Source: Nodularia sp. LEGE 06071
GTDB taxonomy: Bacteria; Cyanobacteriota; Cyanobacteriia; Cyanobacteriales; Nostocaceae
Length of the DNA stretch: 64,000 nucleotides
Direction: 5' to 3'
Assembly: GCF_015207755.1 (NCBI RefSeq)
Contig: NZ_JADEWH010000018.1
Location: 35,123-99,122, forward strand
The notes below the pieces were generated by a model. It was given only the letters and a program-made list of their open reading frames with translations. It was not told the origin of the DNA and did not search any database. The position numbers and the translations under genes were made by a program. This document shows positions 37,472 through 46,044 of the stretch, one piece after another (the stretch's first letter is position 1; each line of letters starts with the position of its first letter).

Positions 37472-38689
37472 ATGAATTTCCTAGAAAGTATGCAAATGGC
37501 AGGAAAAACCCTGCTATCCAATAAGTTGCGTAGCGCCTTGACGATGTTGGGGATTGTCATCGGGAATGCTTCGGTAATTGCGATGATTGGGATTGGGGAA
37601 GGCGGACAAAGGTTTGTCTCTAAACAATTGGAATCTTTAGGGCCAAATGTGTTATTTGTGATTCCAGGAAATCAAGCCACTCAGCGCATCTCTAGAGAGG
37701 TACCGAAAACTTTAGTCTATGAAGATGCTGAAGCGATCGCTAATCAAGTCCCAACGGTAGCCGCAGTCACCGGAGAGTTGAATAGCAGACAGGTAGTCAC
37801 ATATGGCAATCAAAACAGTAATGTGAATATCATTGGCACAACTCCCACTTTTTTGACCGTGCGCGACTTTGAAACTGCTACAGGGCGATTTTTTACCGAC
37901 GTAGATATGAGGCGCAATAACCAAGTTGTGGTATTAGGCGCAGACTTAGCAGAAAGATTATTTGGTAATAGTAACCCTGTCAGTCAGCAGTTGCGGATTA
38001 AAAATGCCAGTTTCCAAGTCATTGGAGTCCTAGAAAGCAAAGGCTCAAACTTAGGCGTTAATTACGATGAAGCCGCCTTAATTCCACTGATCACAATGGC
38101 TAACAGAATTGTGGGGCGAACTTCTCCCTTCGGATTAGAGTTAACTTATATTGTCGTCTCAGCTAAGGATGCTGATAGTGTGGATGCAGCCAAGTTTCAA
38201 ATTACTAATTTGCTGCGTTTGCGGCACAAAATTACTGGAGAAGATGATTTCACGATCAATACTCAGAAGGATGCTTTGCAAACCGTCGGTCAAATCACAG
38301 GTGCATTAACGATTATGCTAGCTGCGATCGCCGGGATATCATTATTTGTGGGCGGGATTGGCATCATGAATATTATGCTAGTTTCCGTCACCGAACGCAC
38401 CCAAGAGATTGGACTCAGAAAAGCAATTGGCGCAACCGAACAAGATATTCTACTTCAATTTATTATTGAAGCGGTGATAGTTTCCGTGATCGGTGGTTTA
38501 ATTGGGACTGCGGTTGGTGTGAGCGGGATTCTATTGGTAGCAGTAGTCACTCCCTTAGAAGCTGCAATTTCTCCCATTGCGATCGCTACAGCCGTTGGTG
38601 TCTCCGGCGGAATTGGCTTATTTTTTGGTGTCGTTCCCGCCCGGCGTGCTGCTCAACTTGACCCCATTGTCGCCCTCAGAAGTGCTTAG
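37472..38689 (+). CDS. MacB/FtsX-type ABC permease, exporter set 2
   Basis: 405 residues, same plan as the set 1 permease: first helix about 25-45 (MLGIVIGNASVIAMIGIG), periplasmic MacB_PCD domain, then three helices from about 275 onward, with ERTQEIGLRKAIGATEQDILLQ. The ATPase expected to follow directly is displaced 1.6 kb downstream by the interrupted Rpn-type gene on the other strand. Confidence 0.9.
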   Translation: MNFLESMQMAGKTLLSNKLRSALTMLGIVIGNASVIAMIGIGEGGQRFVSKQLESLGPNVLFVIPGNQATQRISREVPKTLVYEDAEAIANQVPTVAAVTGELNSRQVVTYGNQNSNVNIIGTTPTFLTVRDFETATGRFFTDVDMRRNNQVVVLGADLAERLFGNSNPVSQQLRIKNASFQVIGVLESKGSNLGVNYDEAALIPLITMANRIVGRTSPFGLELTYIVVSAKDADSVDAAKFQITNLLRLRHKITGEDDFTINTQKDALQTVGQITGALTIMLAAIAGISLFVGGIGIMNIMLVSVTERTQEIGLRKAIGATEQDILLQFIIEAVIVSVIGGLIGTAVGVSGILLVAVVTPLEAAISPIAIATAVGVSGGIGLFFGVVPARRAAQLDPIVALRSA

Positions 38690-38837
38690 AGGATGAATGC
38701 ATAAGTTTAATTTATTACAAGCCTCGGCGAGAAGTCGCGGCTATACAGACTAAACCCTTCTACGTGGGTTATTTCATTAGTCCACGGAGGTAGACTAAGT
38801 TTGTGTAGTAGCGAATTATATTCGCCCTATACTTTCC

Positions 38838-40091
38838 TTAATCTCCTATATTGGGTTGAGAGGTATTCACCAAATAATTCACTAAATCACTTTGGCTAGA
38901 GAAATCTAACAACGCCTCAGCTAAATCCTCTAGTCGATTAATGGATAAAGCGCGAATTTGCTCTTCTATTTCTGGTTCAATTGCACCAAGGCGACGTTTC
39001 AAAAGACGCAATATCACCGCCACCTCTCCTTTTTGCAAACCTCTTTGTTCTCCTTTTTGCAAAATATCTTGGTAAATCACAGATTCTTGCATAATTTCCT
39101 CTCTAAATAGCTGTTGAATCAAACCTTTATCAAATCGCAAACCAGCTAGAACCTGAACACAAGCTGAAATATTCTGTCGCTCGTCTGTTACCTCAATCAT
39201 ATCGACACTAGCAGCGACTTGCTCTAATAAGTCTTGGGGTGAATCGGTTCTAGCCAATGTCGCCAGTGGTAAGAGTGCAGGATTAGCTAATAGGGGTGTA
39301 TGGTCTTCTTCCCATAAGCGAATTACGCGATACTCATGTCTAGTTTTCTTATCTACATATTGTGTATTAAACACAATTTCTGAGGAAGTGGGTTGTAAGA
39401 AAATCAACACCTGTTCAATATCACACCAATATTGGCGTTTTAATCTGGTGTAGTAATCCAGCATCCGAAAGTCGAGTGGATATGTGGATTTCGGTGTAGT
39501 TTGAAACTCTAAATTTGACACTCCCCGCGATAAATCGACGGGGATTCTTGGTTCAACGAAACCACTTAACCTAGAGTCCTTGCGTCATCTAGACCAGAGG
39601 TGGGATTCTCCCCAAGCGTTAATTCGGGTATGCCCTACCCTATTTGCATTAGTGCAAGTCCTGTTTAGTTTGAAACAAATGTTTCAAAATTCTGAGTCGT
39701 CTAGCCCCTATAAATCTTTTACCTACTGCTAGGAAGAAACTAGAATAATGCAGTAGAACCGCATAGATTCAATTATCAAGGTTCAGTGCTTTGTTTTTCA
39801 ACGGCTAGGTTTTTTAAGTGGTTGATTACCTTTCCACTACAATTAGTATAGCAGTATCTTAGTACACTAATGAATTAAAAGCCGTCGTAAAACGACGGGG
39901 CTTTAAACCCAATTTTTCGGTAAAATTTGGTTGGCAATTTGCAAAAACGTCACCGAATCAGCGCGAATGGGTTCCAGGTTCAATTCTGTTTTGAGGACTT
40001 GGATATCTGGGGTTTCAGAATCAAGTAACCATTGAGCAAATTCAGTGGGATAGTTTTCGGCAAGGTATTTGCAGGTGTTATCGTAACTCAA
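38838..40091 (-). pseudogene. Rpn-family (PD-(D/E)XK, DUF4351) gene broken by an insertion
   Basis: Two parts of one protein. The N-terminal part (40091 down to 39920) reads MSYDNTCKYLAENYPTEFAQ...LEPIRADSVTFLQIANQIL and then runs into the inserted element, adding PKNWV and a stop. The C-terminal part (39514 to 38838) resumes with LEFQTTPKSTYPLDFRMLDYYTRL and ends with the DUF4351-like tail LLKRRLGAIEPEIEEQIRALSINRLEDLAEALLDF. Joining the parts across the element gives NQILHLEFQT, the family consensus, so the frame was intact before insertion. A GTG inside the element may still start a 227-residue C-terminal fragment. The family is linked to recombination-promoting nucleases. Confidence 0.88.
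39515..39919 (-). mobile_element. 405-bp non-autonomous IS200/IS605-type element
   Basis: On the minus strand the left end follows target TTAC and begins CGAAAAATTGGG, with a subterminal hairpin agccccgtcg-tttta-cgacggc. The right end has another hairpin (ccccg...cgggg) and finishes GTGTCAA. TTAC at the left and TCAA at the right, hairpins at both ends and no target duplication are the IS608-like hallmarks of IS200/IS605. Near the right end a frame reading VGHTRINAWGESHLWSR then stop resembles a TnpB tail. No transposase is intact. A matching left end stands at 63847. Confidence 0.88.
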
Positions 40092-40276
40092 GATTGCTAA
40101 CTACGTGACTGTATCTATATATTAATGGTGAAAGTAGTGTGTTTTACTCCTTGATTAGACTTATCCGAAAATTAGGTTTTGACCCTCGCTGTACAAGGTT
40201 TTGATACTTATTTGCGGATATGTCTATTGTACAGACGCGATTCATTGCATTTCTCAGAACCAATAACTAAATTCTT

Positions 40277-41041
40277 ATGACAAACACTATCACAATTACT
40301 GATGCTCACTTTCCTAATCCTGCACCGAAATCGGCAATTATTCGCCTAGAGAATATCTTTAAAATCTATGGAAGTGGTGAAACCGAAGTCAAAGCCCTTA
40401 ATGATGTGAATTTGACGATCAATGAGGGGGAATATTGTTCAATTATGGGGCCTTCTGGTTCTGGTAAATCCACAGCCATGAATATTATCGGCTGTTTAGA
40501 TCGCCCTAGCAACGGCCATTATTATCTAGATAACCTTGATGTCGCCCAAATGAACGATGCAGATTTGGCAAAAATCCGCAATAAAAAACTGGGGTTTGTG
40601 TTCCAACAATTCCACTTATTACCCCAACTGACAGCCTTAGAAAATGTCATGCTACCAATGGTATACGCCAGCGTCAACCCCAGCGAAAGACGCGATCGCG
40701 CCACCGAAGCCTTGATAAAAGTTGGTCTAGAAAAGCGCCTGAATAACAAACCCACGCAATTATCTGGGGGACAGCAACAACGGGTTGCGATCGCACGTGC
40801 TATAGTCAATCGTCCCGTTGTCCTCCTCGCCGATGAACCCACAGGCGCACTTGATTCCCATACAACCCAGGAAGTATTGGATATTTTTACCGAATTAAAT
40901 AGCAGTGGAATCACCGTTGTCATGGTGACTCATGAATCAGAAGTGGCGCGTCAAACCCAACGCATTGTTTGGTTTCGTGATGGCGAAGTCGTCCACAGCA
41001 ACTTGACACCAAAGGATTTAACTCAAGTCACAATGTCCTAA
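40277..41041 (+). CDS. ABC transporter ATPase (MacB/LolD type), exporter set 2
   Basis: 254 residues. Walker [14 protein letters not shown]-loop [12 protein letters not shown], signature [16 protein letters not shown], Walker [16 protein letters not shown], switch His in VVMVTHESE. The first ~22 residues before the ABC fold are extra relative to the set 1 ATPase. It is the likely partner of the permease at 37472, from which the broken Rpn gene separates it, so it may now depend on its own promoter. Confidence 0.92.
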   Translation: MTNTITITDAHFPNPAPKSAIIRLENIFKIYGSGETEVKALNDVNLTINEGEYCSIMGPSGSGKSTAMNIIGCLDRPSNGHYYLDNLDVAQMNDADLAKIRNKKLGFVFQQFHLLPQLTALENVMLPMVYASVNPSERRDRATEALIKVGLEKRLNNKPTQLSGGQQQRVAIARAIVNRPVVLLADEPTGALDSHTTQEVLDIFTELNSSGITVVMVTHESEVARQTQRIVWFRDGEVVHSNLTPKDLTQVTMS

Positions 41042-41087
41042 GAAATATGAATTAAATAATATCTTACCCAGTCTTAAATATTGATAA

Positions 41088-41132
41088 AAACCTCCCCTCT
41101 CCTTGCTAAAGAAAGGGGTTGGGGGTGAGGTT
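41088..41132. repeat. Palindromic intergenic repeat
   Basis: aacctc at the left pairs with gaggtt at the right, and cccctctcctt pairs loosely with aaaggggttgggg. It lies between convergent genes and may terminate transcription. Relatives of this C/T-rich repeat are at about 3980 and 60770. Confidence 0.5.
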
Positions 41133-41196
41133 CCATATTTTATTATTCCCGATTCCCCAGCACAAACGCGACGAATCGCGCCTCTACAAATTCTGA

Positions 41197-41727
41197 TTAC
41201 AAACTGGAGGTTTTGCCGGTTTGCGCTTGTGTCTCAATAGGTTGAACATCGCTATATCCCATTTGACCAGCGATTGTGCGAAACACAGATATTTGTCCTT
41301 CAAAATCGAGTTTTTCAGTTTGGGAAAGCAAATTTTTGATTGCATCAGTCCGGTTGTAATTATTTGGCATTCCCACTACTTGATCTCCCATAGCCACAGC
41401 CCAAGCATACCAAACTAAAAGTTGATTATTTTCTTTAATCGCGCCATAAGCACGGGAGTATTCTGTGTCTTTACACTCCACAATATCCCGCATAATTGTT
41501 AATTGTTGTTCCGGTGACAACTGGAAATAGTCTCCTAAAAGCAGGGGTGCAAGTTCTGGTTCAGCCGCATCTGGAGCCGCAGGAGTAATGGATTTACCCA
41601 TTTTTTCATAAACAAAATAAAACCATGCTAATTTAGCATCGGTATCTAAGGCATTAAACTCTTCAACTACTTTTATAGTTTCATTGCTTAGTGCTTGGGA
41701 AACATTCTTTTTAGAAGTTGTAGTCAC
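41197..41727 (-). CDS. Helical carotenoid protein (OCP N-terminal-domain homologue)
   Basis: 176 residues matching only the all-helical N-terminal domain of orange carotenoid protein. Landmarks: LAWFYFVYEKMGKSITPAAP, where Tyr40 matches OCP Tyr44; LLVWYAWAVAMGDQ, where Trp106/Tyr107 match Trp110/Tyr111; and ISVFRTIAGQMGY, where Arg150 matches Arg155. Helical carotenoid proteins (HCPs) bind a keto-carotenoid; different clades quench singlet oxygen or phycobilisome energy. The GTG start has GGAG seven bases upstream. A CTD homologue lies 2.6 kb away, the other half of OCP. Confidence 0.9.
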   Translation of the reverse strand: MTTTSKKNVSQALSNETIKVVEEFNALDTDAKLAWFYFVYEKMGKSITPAAPDAAEPELAPLLLGDYFQLSPEQQLTIMRDIVECKDTEYSRAYGAIKENNQLLVWYAWAVAMGDQVVGMPNNYNRTDAIKNLLSQTEKLDFEGQISVFRTIAGQMGYSDVQPIETQAQTGKTSSL

Positions 41728-41930
41728 AAGGAATCTCCATGAATTTATAAATCCTATTAAGGATTACCAAAGTTTCACATCCATAATCTACTTCCGAAAG
41801 AAAGAGTTATCTTAAATAGTTTTTATCTACCTTTAGTAGATGTATAAGTCTCTCTCAAGACAGAAACAAAATTACTACTTGCTTTGGTAAAATCGCTCCA
41901 GCAATTGCAAATTTACCCAAGGTCTTATTT

Positions 41931-42305
41931 ATGGCTGAACAAGTGAAACCCAATGTAAATCAAGCTTCTACCCATGATGCACAATTAGCTGCTGAGAATA
42001 TGGCTAGTGGTGAAGAAAAAGCAGCAAAGGTTGATTTTGAATCTGATTATGCAGCTGCACAGGAATTTAGTGTCAGTGAAATCGACCGAACAAATGAAGG
42101 TGTAGCCGCCGCTTCAGCCGCCACCGCACCTAAACAAAAAATTTCTGAAGTCGCAGAAACAAAAACTGAAACGGAATCGAGCGGTAACCCCAAAGACTAT
42201 GTAGAAATGGCAAAGGAACTTGGAGGTTCTAGAACTGAGGGGGTAACTAATGTTAATGATGATTTAGTTCAAAAAGCTTTCAAAAAAGGTGAATCAAAAC
42301 AGTAA
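41931..42305 (+). CDS. Small acidic hypothetical protein
   Basis: 124 residues, rich in Ala, Glu, Ser and Lys, with no membrane segment or Cys. The composition suggests an unstructured or stress-type helical protein (AAENMASGEEKAAKVDFESDYAAAQEF, then PKDYVEMAKELGGS). I do not recognise a family. AAGG lies about 10 bases before the ATG. It is divergent from the HCP gene, with 203 bases between, so the two may share a regulatory region. Confidence 0.65.
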   Translation: MAEQVKPNVNQASTHDAQLAAENMASGEEKAAKVDFESDYAAAQEFSVSEIDRTNEGVAAASAATAPKQKISEVAETKTETESSGNPKDYVEMAKELGGSRTEGVTNVNDDLVQKAFKKGESKQ

Positions 42306-42443
42306 TTTTTTCCAATTTTTACCAGGAATAAATATGGTATATTCCCAGCATCGACCATAATAAAAGCTGTTCCTCTTCCCTGCCCTGTAGAGAGGGTGGG
42401 AGAGAGGTTATTCGGTTAAGTTTGGCACTAGAGAAACAACCTC

Positions 42444-43079
42444 TCAGCAGTTTTTGATCACTTCCAGTAGTTCGCTGGGTTGGTTAATCAGAAAATCTGG
42501 TTTTTGTTTAGCTAAAGCTTCGGGAGAATTAAAGCCCCAAGTAACTGCAATCACTTTGATATTAGCTTTTTTTGAGGCTTCTATATCCCTGGTTTCATCC
42601 CCAACGTAAATGACTCCTTGAGTTTTCAGTTCTTTTTGTCTTAATACGTTATTTATTATCGTTGTTTTACCAAAAATCGTGACTCCTGAATAAATAAAGT
42701 CGAATAAATATTCTAATGCGTTATTTTGCAGAAAAGCCGTCACGTTTTCTTGAGAATTAGACGTAATAATGCCTAACTTATAACCTTGATGTTGCAGTTC
42801 TATTAAGGCTTCCTGAATACCCGGTATCGGTTTTAATTCTGGAAGTTTGTGTTTTAATTCTCCTTTAACTTTTTTGAGTAGAAAGGGAATTTTAAATAAA
42901 GAGATGCCTGAGTATTTAATAATTTCCCTAGAGGTAAAAGTTCTGAGCAGAGCAAGTTCCTCTGGGGTAATTTGTATATAACCAAACTCTACAGCTAAAC
43001 GATTGGCAATAGTCACAAGAGCATCTACTGTATCCGCAATCGTGCCATCAAAATCAAAAATAATTACTTTTTGGGTCAT
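42444..43079 (-). CDS. HAD-superfamily hydrolase (phosphoglycolate-phosphatase-like)
   Basis: 211 residues. Motif I FDFDGTIADT (nucleophile Asp9, general acid Asp11), motif II LGIITSNS, Lys in FGKTTIINNVL and motif IV VIYVGDETRDIEASKKANI. The cap insertion of about 75 residues after motif I puts it with Gph/PGMB-type HADs. The substrate cannot be told from sequence. Its start overlaps the queG stop by four bases, so translation is probably coupled. Confidence 0.87.
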   Translation of the reverse strand: MTQKVIIFDFDGTIADTVDALVTIANRLAVEFGYIQITPEELALLRTFTSREIIKYSGISLFKIPFLLKKVKGELKHKLPELKPIPGIQEALIELQHQGYKLGIITSNSQENVTAFLQNNALEYLFDFIYSGVTIFGKTTIINNVLRQKELKTQGVIYVGDETRDIEASKKANIKVIAVTWGFNSPEALAKQKPDFLINQPSELLEVIKNC

Positions 43080-44029
43080 TCGTTAGGTTTGGATGCGTCA
43101 AGATTAGCACGGGCATTTCTTCTGAACATTTCTGGCTTAATCCGCCGCAAGGCTGATGCGGGAAATCGTTTATCCCACTCTTGGTTTGAGATGTTGGCTA
43201 ATTCTATCAGCTGTGGTGCAATATTAGCCGGATAAGGTTGAAAATCTGCCACATCTGTTGTCTGGGCAAAACGCTGATTCCACGGACAAACATCTTGGCA
43301 AATGTCGCAACCTGCTACCCAACCTTGTAAATTTTCTGATATTGCTGCTGGTAATGTTTCCGAGCGGTTTTCGATGGTATGATAAGCGATGCAGCGATTA
43401 GCATCGACTACAAATGGTTGGGTGATTGCACCTGTGGGACAAGCATCTAGACAACGAGTGCAGCTACCACAGTGTTCTGTATGTGGGCGATCGCTTTCTA
43501 GTTCCAGATTTGTAATGATCTCTCCTAAAAATACCCAAGAGCCATATTCTCTAGTGATCAAATTCCCATTTTTGGCAATCCAACCGATTCCGGCTCGTTG
43601 CGCCCAGACTTTATCTTGTACTGGGCCAGTGTCTGCATAATATCTCGCTTGTATCCCTGCGCCCAATGATTCTAGCCAGAACATCAGCGCCTTGAGCTTT
43701 TTATGCATCACTTTATGATAGTCTCTACCCCAGCCATAGCGAGAGATTTTGGCGTATTCTTCGCCTTCAGGACGTTGATCTGGTGTGTAGTAATTGAGGG
43801 CGACACATATTAGCGATCGCGCTTCTGGCATAACTAAGCTAATATCTTGACGCTTGGGGCTATTCATCCATTCCATATCGGCGTGATAACCCAGACTTAT
43901 CCAGGCTTGTAACCTCTGTGCGTCTGTATTATCTACCCCATCTACAGCCGTAATCCCTACTTTGTGGAATCCCAACTCTCTGGCTTTTTCTTTAACTACA
44001 CTGCTGGTAGTCACAGAATGCTGATCCAT
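43076..44029 (-). CDS. queG: Epoxyqueuosine reductase
   Basis: 317 residues. The cobalamin-binding reductase domain shows FHKVGITAVDG and ALNYYTPDQ; the ferredoxin-like domain has two 4Fe-4S cysteine sets, CGSCTRCLDACPTGAI and CDICQDVCPWN. QueG reduces epoxyqueuosine to queuosine in the wobble position of GUN-decoding tRNAs. Length is that of cyanobacterial QueG without the C-terminal HEAT repeat of some others. It lies upstream of, and overlaps, the HAD gene. Confidence 0.94.
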   Translation of the reverse strand: MDQHSVTTSSVVKEKARELGFHKVGITAVDGVDNTDAQRLQAWISLGYHADMEWMNSPKRQDISLVMPEARSLICVALNYYTPDQRPEGEEYAKISRYGWGRDYHKVMHKKLKALMFWLESLGAGIQARYYADTGPVQDKVWAQRAGIGWIAKNGNLITREYGSWVFLGEIITNLELESDRPHTEHCGSCTRCLDACPTGAITQPFVVDANRCIAYHTIENRSETLPAAISENLQGWVAGCDICQDVCPWNQRFAQTTDVADFQPYPANIAPQLIELANISNQEWDKRFPASALRRIKPEMFRRNARANLDASKPNE

Positions 44030-44371
44030 TTTTCTGATGTGAATTTAGCCGCAATCATAGGCATCTTCTTTATACATTATCCTGGCAAAACCTTGGTTAA
44101 AAATTTACTCACCTACCTATCTGTAATAATTATTTAATTTTTGTGAATAAATCGCCAGGAAATCAAGTACACATCTTTCGATGATCAATCTTGTGGGGGA
44201 GGGCATACTTCGATTCTTCGGCAAACTCAGTACAAGTCTTGCCCGCCTTTGTGGGCAACATATCAGTACAAAGATGTATTTCCGCTTTTGCCAATCTCTT
44301 TCCACCGCATCTTTGTTTTATTCAATTTTTATCTTTAAATTAACTTCAGCTAGCCTCATCAAGGTAATTAT
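44030..44371. other. Divergent region between queG and the CTD homologue
   Basis: 342 bases, A/T-rich, between divergent genes. One small hairpin (gcccgcctttgtgggc near 44240) is seen. The CTDH gene has AAGG eight bases before its ATG. No coding region or named regulatory motif is recognised. Confidence 0.4.
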
Positions 44372-44818
44372 ATGACAGCTGCTGAATCAACAGAAGCCAC
44401 CCAGATCAAGGTCGCCGCAACAACAGAAGAATGTCAGATTGAGGGAATAGTCGAACCCATGATCCGGCGTTACTTTGAAACGCTCAACACCGGAGAATTT
44501 CAGACAACTGCTGCTCTATTTGCCGATCATGGCGTGATGTATCCGCCCTTTGAATCTGGTATTGTGGGACCAGAGGCGATCGCTATCTATTTACAACAAG
44601 AAGCTGAAAAAGTTCAAGCTTATCCCCGTCAAGGAATTGTCGAAACTTTAGAAAATGACCAAATCCAATTTCAGGTCACAGGTAAGGCACAAACATCCTG
44701 GTGTGGTGTAAATGTCATGTGGCTATTTATCCTCAACCGACAACGGCAAATTATCAGCGCTAAAATTAAACTCTTAGCATCTCCCCAAGAATTACTTTCT
44801 CTACGTCGGGAAGATTAG
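44372..44818 (+). CDS. OCP C-terminal-domain homologue (CTDH), carotenoid carrier
   Basis: 148 residues of NTF2-like fold, matching the C-terminal domain of OCP: VEPMIRRYFETLNTGEF (Tyr34 matching OCP Tyr201), DHGVMYPPFESGIVGPEAI, VTGKAQTSWCGVNVMWLF (Trp117 matching OCP Trp288) and IKLLASPQELLSL. Cys111 fits the single Cys seen in Anabaena-type CTDHs, which forms a disulphide that modulates carotenoid binding. CTDHs dimerise, hold carotenoid and deliver it to apo-HCP. The N-terminal 20 residues are a variable extension. With the HCP gene nearby, this supports a split-OCP photoprotection set. Confidence 0.9.
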   Translation: MTAAESTEATQIKVAATTEECQIEGIVEPMIRRYFETLNTGEFQTTAALFADHGVMYPPFESGIVGPEAIAIYLQQEAEKVQAYPRQGIVETLENDQIQFQVTGKAQTSWCGVNVMWLFILNRQRQIISAKIKLLASPQELLSLRRED

Positions 44819-44836
44819 CCCAAATTTTAATTTTGC

Positions 44837-45325
44837 TTATTTTTTGGTAACAGCAGCTTGCTGCAAAGAACGCAGTAACAATCTCTGACCTAACTCAATA
44901 CCTGATGAAGCACATTGCCATTCTGGGTGTGCCGTCATTAATAAACTATCTAAAGTTTCTTGATCAAATAGATGCCAAATCAAAGCATGATTAATTTCTT
45001 GTTCCACAGCATAACAATTCGGACTGACACAGTGAATTGTGCAATCACTGGCAATTCTATTTACAGTCATTTGTTCCCCAGGCTGCAAAGAGCGAAATTG
45101 GCGGATAGCTTGCTGCAATTCACTCATTGACGACACTACCAACCCAGGTATAGCTATTGTGAAATTCTGGTCTCCATTCACTGCAATCCAGTAATGACGA
45201 CTAGGGTCAATAGCCTCTAACCAAGGTGATTCATCATCAAGGCGATAGCGTGGCGACAAACAAAATAAAGTTGCCATAGATTTCGTCATAATTGTAATTT
45301 CTGTAGGGTAATTTTGTTTACCCAT
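44837..45325 (-). CDS. Conserved hypothetical protein
   Basis: 162 residues from the first ATG; starts at residue 13 (45289) or 17 (45277, MATLFCLSPRYRL) are equally possible, as none has a clear ribosome binding site. The protein is soluble, with four to six Cys, and patterns such as PSRHYWIAVNGDQNFTIAIPGL and CVSPNCYAVEQEINHALIWHLF. I do not recognise a named domain. It converges on the CTDH gene, with 18 bases between the stops. Confidence 0.6.
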   Translation of the reverse strand: MGKQNYPTEITIMTKSMATLFCLSPRYRLDDESPWLEAIDPSRHYWIAVNGDQNFTIAIPGLVVSSMSELQQAIRQFRSLQPGEQMTVNRIASDCTIHCVSPNCYAVEQEINHALIWHLFDQETLDSLLMTAHPEWQCASSGIELGQRLLLRSLQQAAVTKK

Positions 45326-45615
45326 TTGACAATACTAGGGGTTGTAGAGCTATGCCATGAGCTTTTTTGCCGTAGATATAAAATCAACAGTTAGCCTGGC
45401 TTCTATATCCAGTATTTAATAATTACCCTTGATAAATCTATAAAATTAGCCACAATTATCAACTAAATTAACAATTTTTAATAAATTCACCTCTAGTTCC
45501 GCTTACAGCACTACTGCAAAATCAGTAATTACCAGACTTTTTGTGTAAATAAGCTTAAAGAATACCGAAAAAGTCTAGCAATCGGCAATCTGTCCAGACA
45601 AAATTGCCAAAAGTT

Positions 45616-46041
45616 TCAATTAGCTAATTCTGGTAGAGTCGCTTCTAACTTGAGACAATTTGCACCATCAACTTGTAATTGATATTCAACATTATCCATC
45701 AGACGATTCATAATCAGCCATCCATAGCCGCCTTCTTGTTTATCTGTGGGGTTAGGCGGAAAGTAGGTAGACATATCGAAGCCTTCGCCATAGTCCCAAA
45801 TTTCTATGGCAATATCTCGGTTTTTCAGTTCTAACCGCAGTAAAATCGGTAAACTAGGCTGTTCTTTGTGGGCATGACGGACTACATTTGAATATGCTTC
45901 CACCAAAGCTAGCCGTAAACGACTTGATTGTCTGGACCAATCCACGGATTCTTTGAGATGAATTTTTAAGCATCCTAGTAACCAGCTTTCGACGATATTT
46001 AAATAATTCAGGTCACTTGGTACATGAAGCTCACTTTTCAT
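45616..46041 (-). CDS. RsbW-like anti-sigma/serine-kinase (HATPase_c_2)
   Basis: 141 residues with a GHKL-type ATP site: N-box LALVEAYSNVVRHAH, G1 box IWDYGEGFD, G2 box GGYGWLIMNRLMD. This is the RsbW/SpoIIAB-like anti-sigma or switch-kinase family used in partner switching. The gene starts 3 bases after the phosphatase gene, so the two are translated together. Its antagonist (STAS) is not in the window. Genes of this pair are common in cyanobacterial signalling, where the final target is not always a sigma factor. Confidence 0.88.
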   Translation of the reverse strand: MKSELHVPSDLNYLNIVESWLLGCLKIHLKESVDWSRQSSRLRLALVEAYSNVVRHAHKEQPSLPILLRLELKNRDIAIEIWDYGEGFDMSTYFPPNPTDKQEGGYGWLIMNRLMDNVEYQLQVDGANCLKLEATLPELAN

Positions 46042-46044
46042 TAC

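Noticed and set aside
30587..38689. Calling the exporter genes devB/devC/devA
   Set aside because: The permeases have MacB_PCD and FtsX features, and the DevC identity cannot be shown by reading; generic names are safer.
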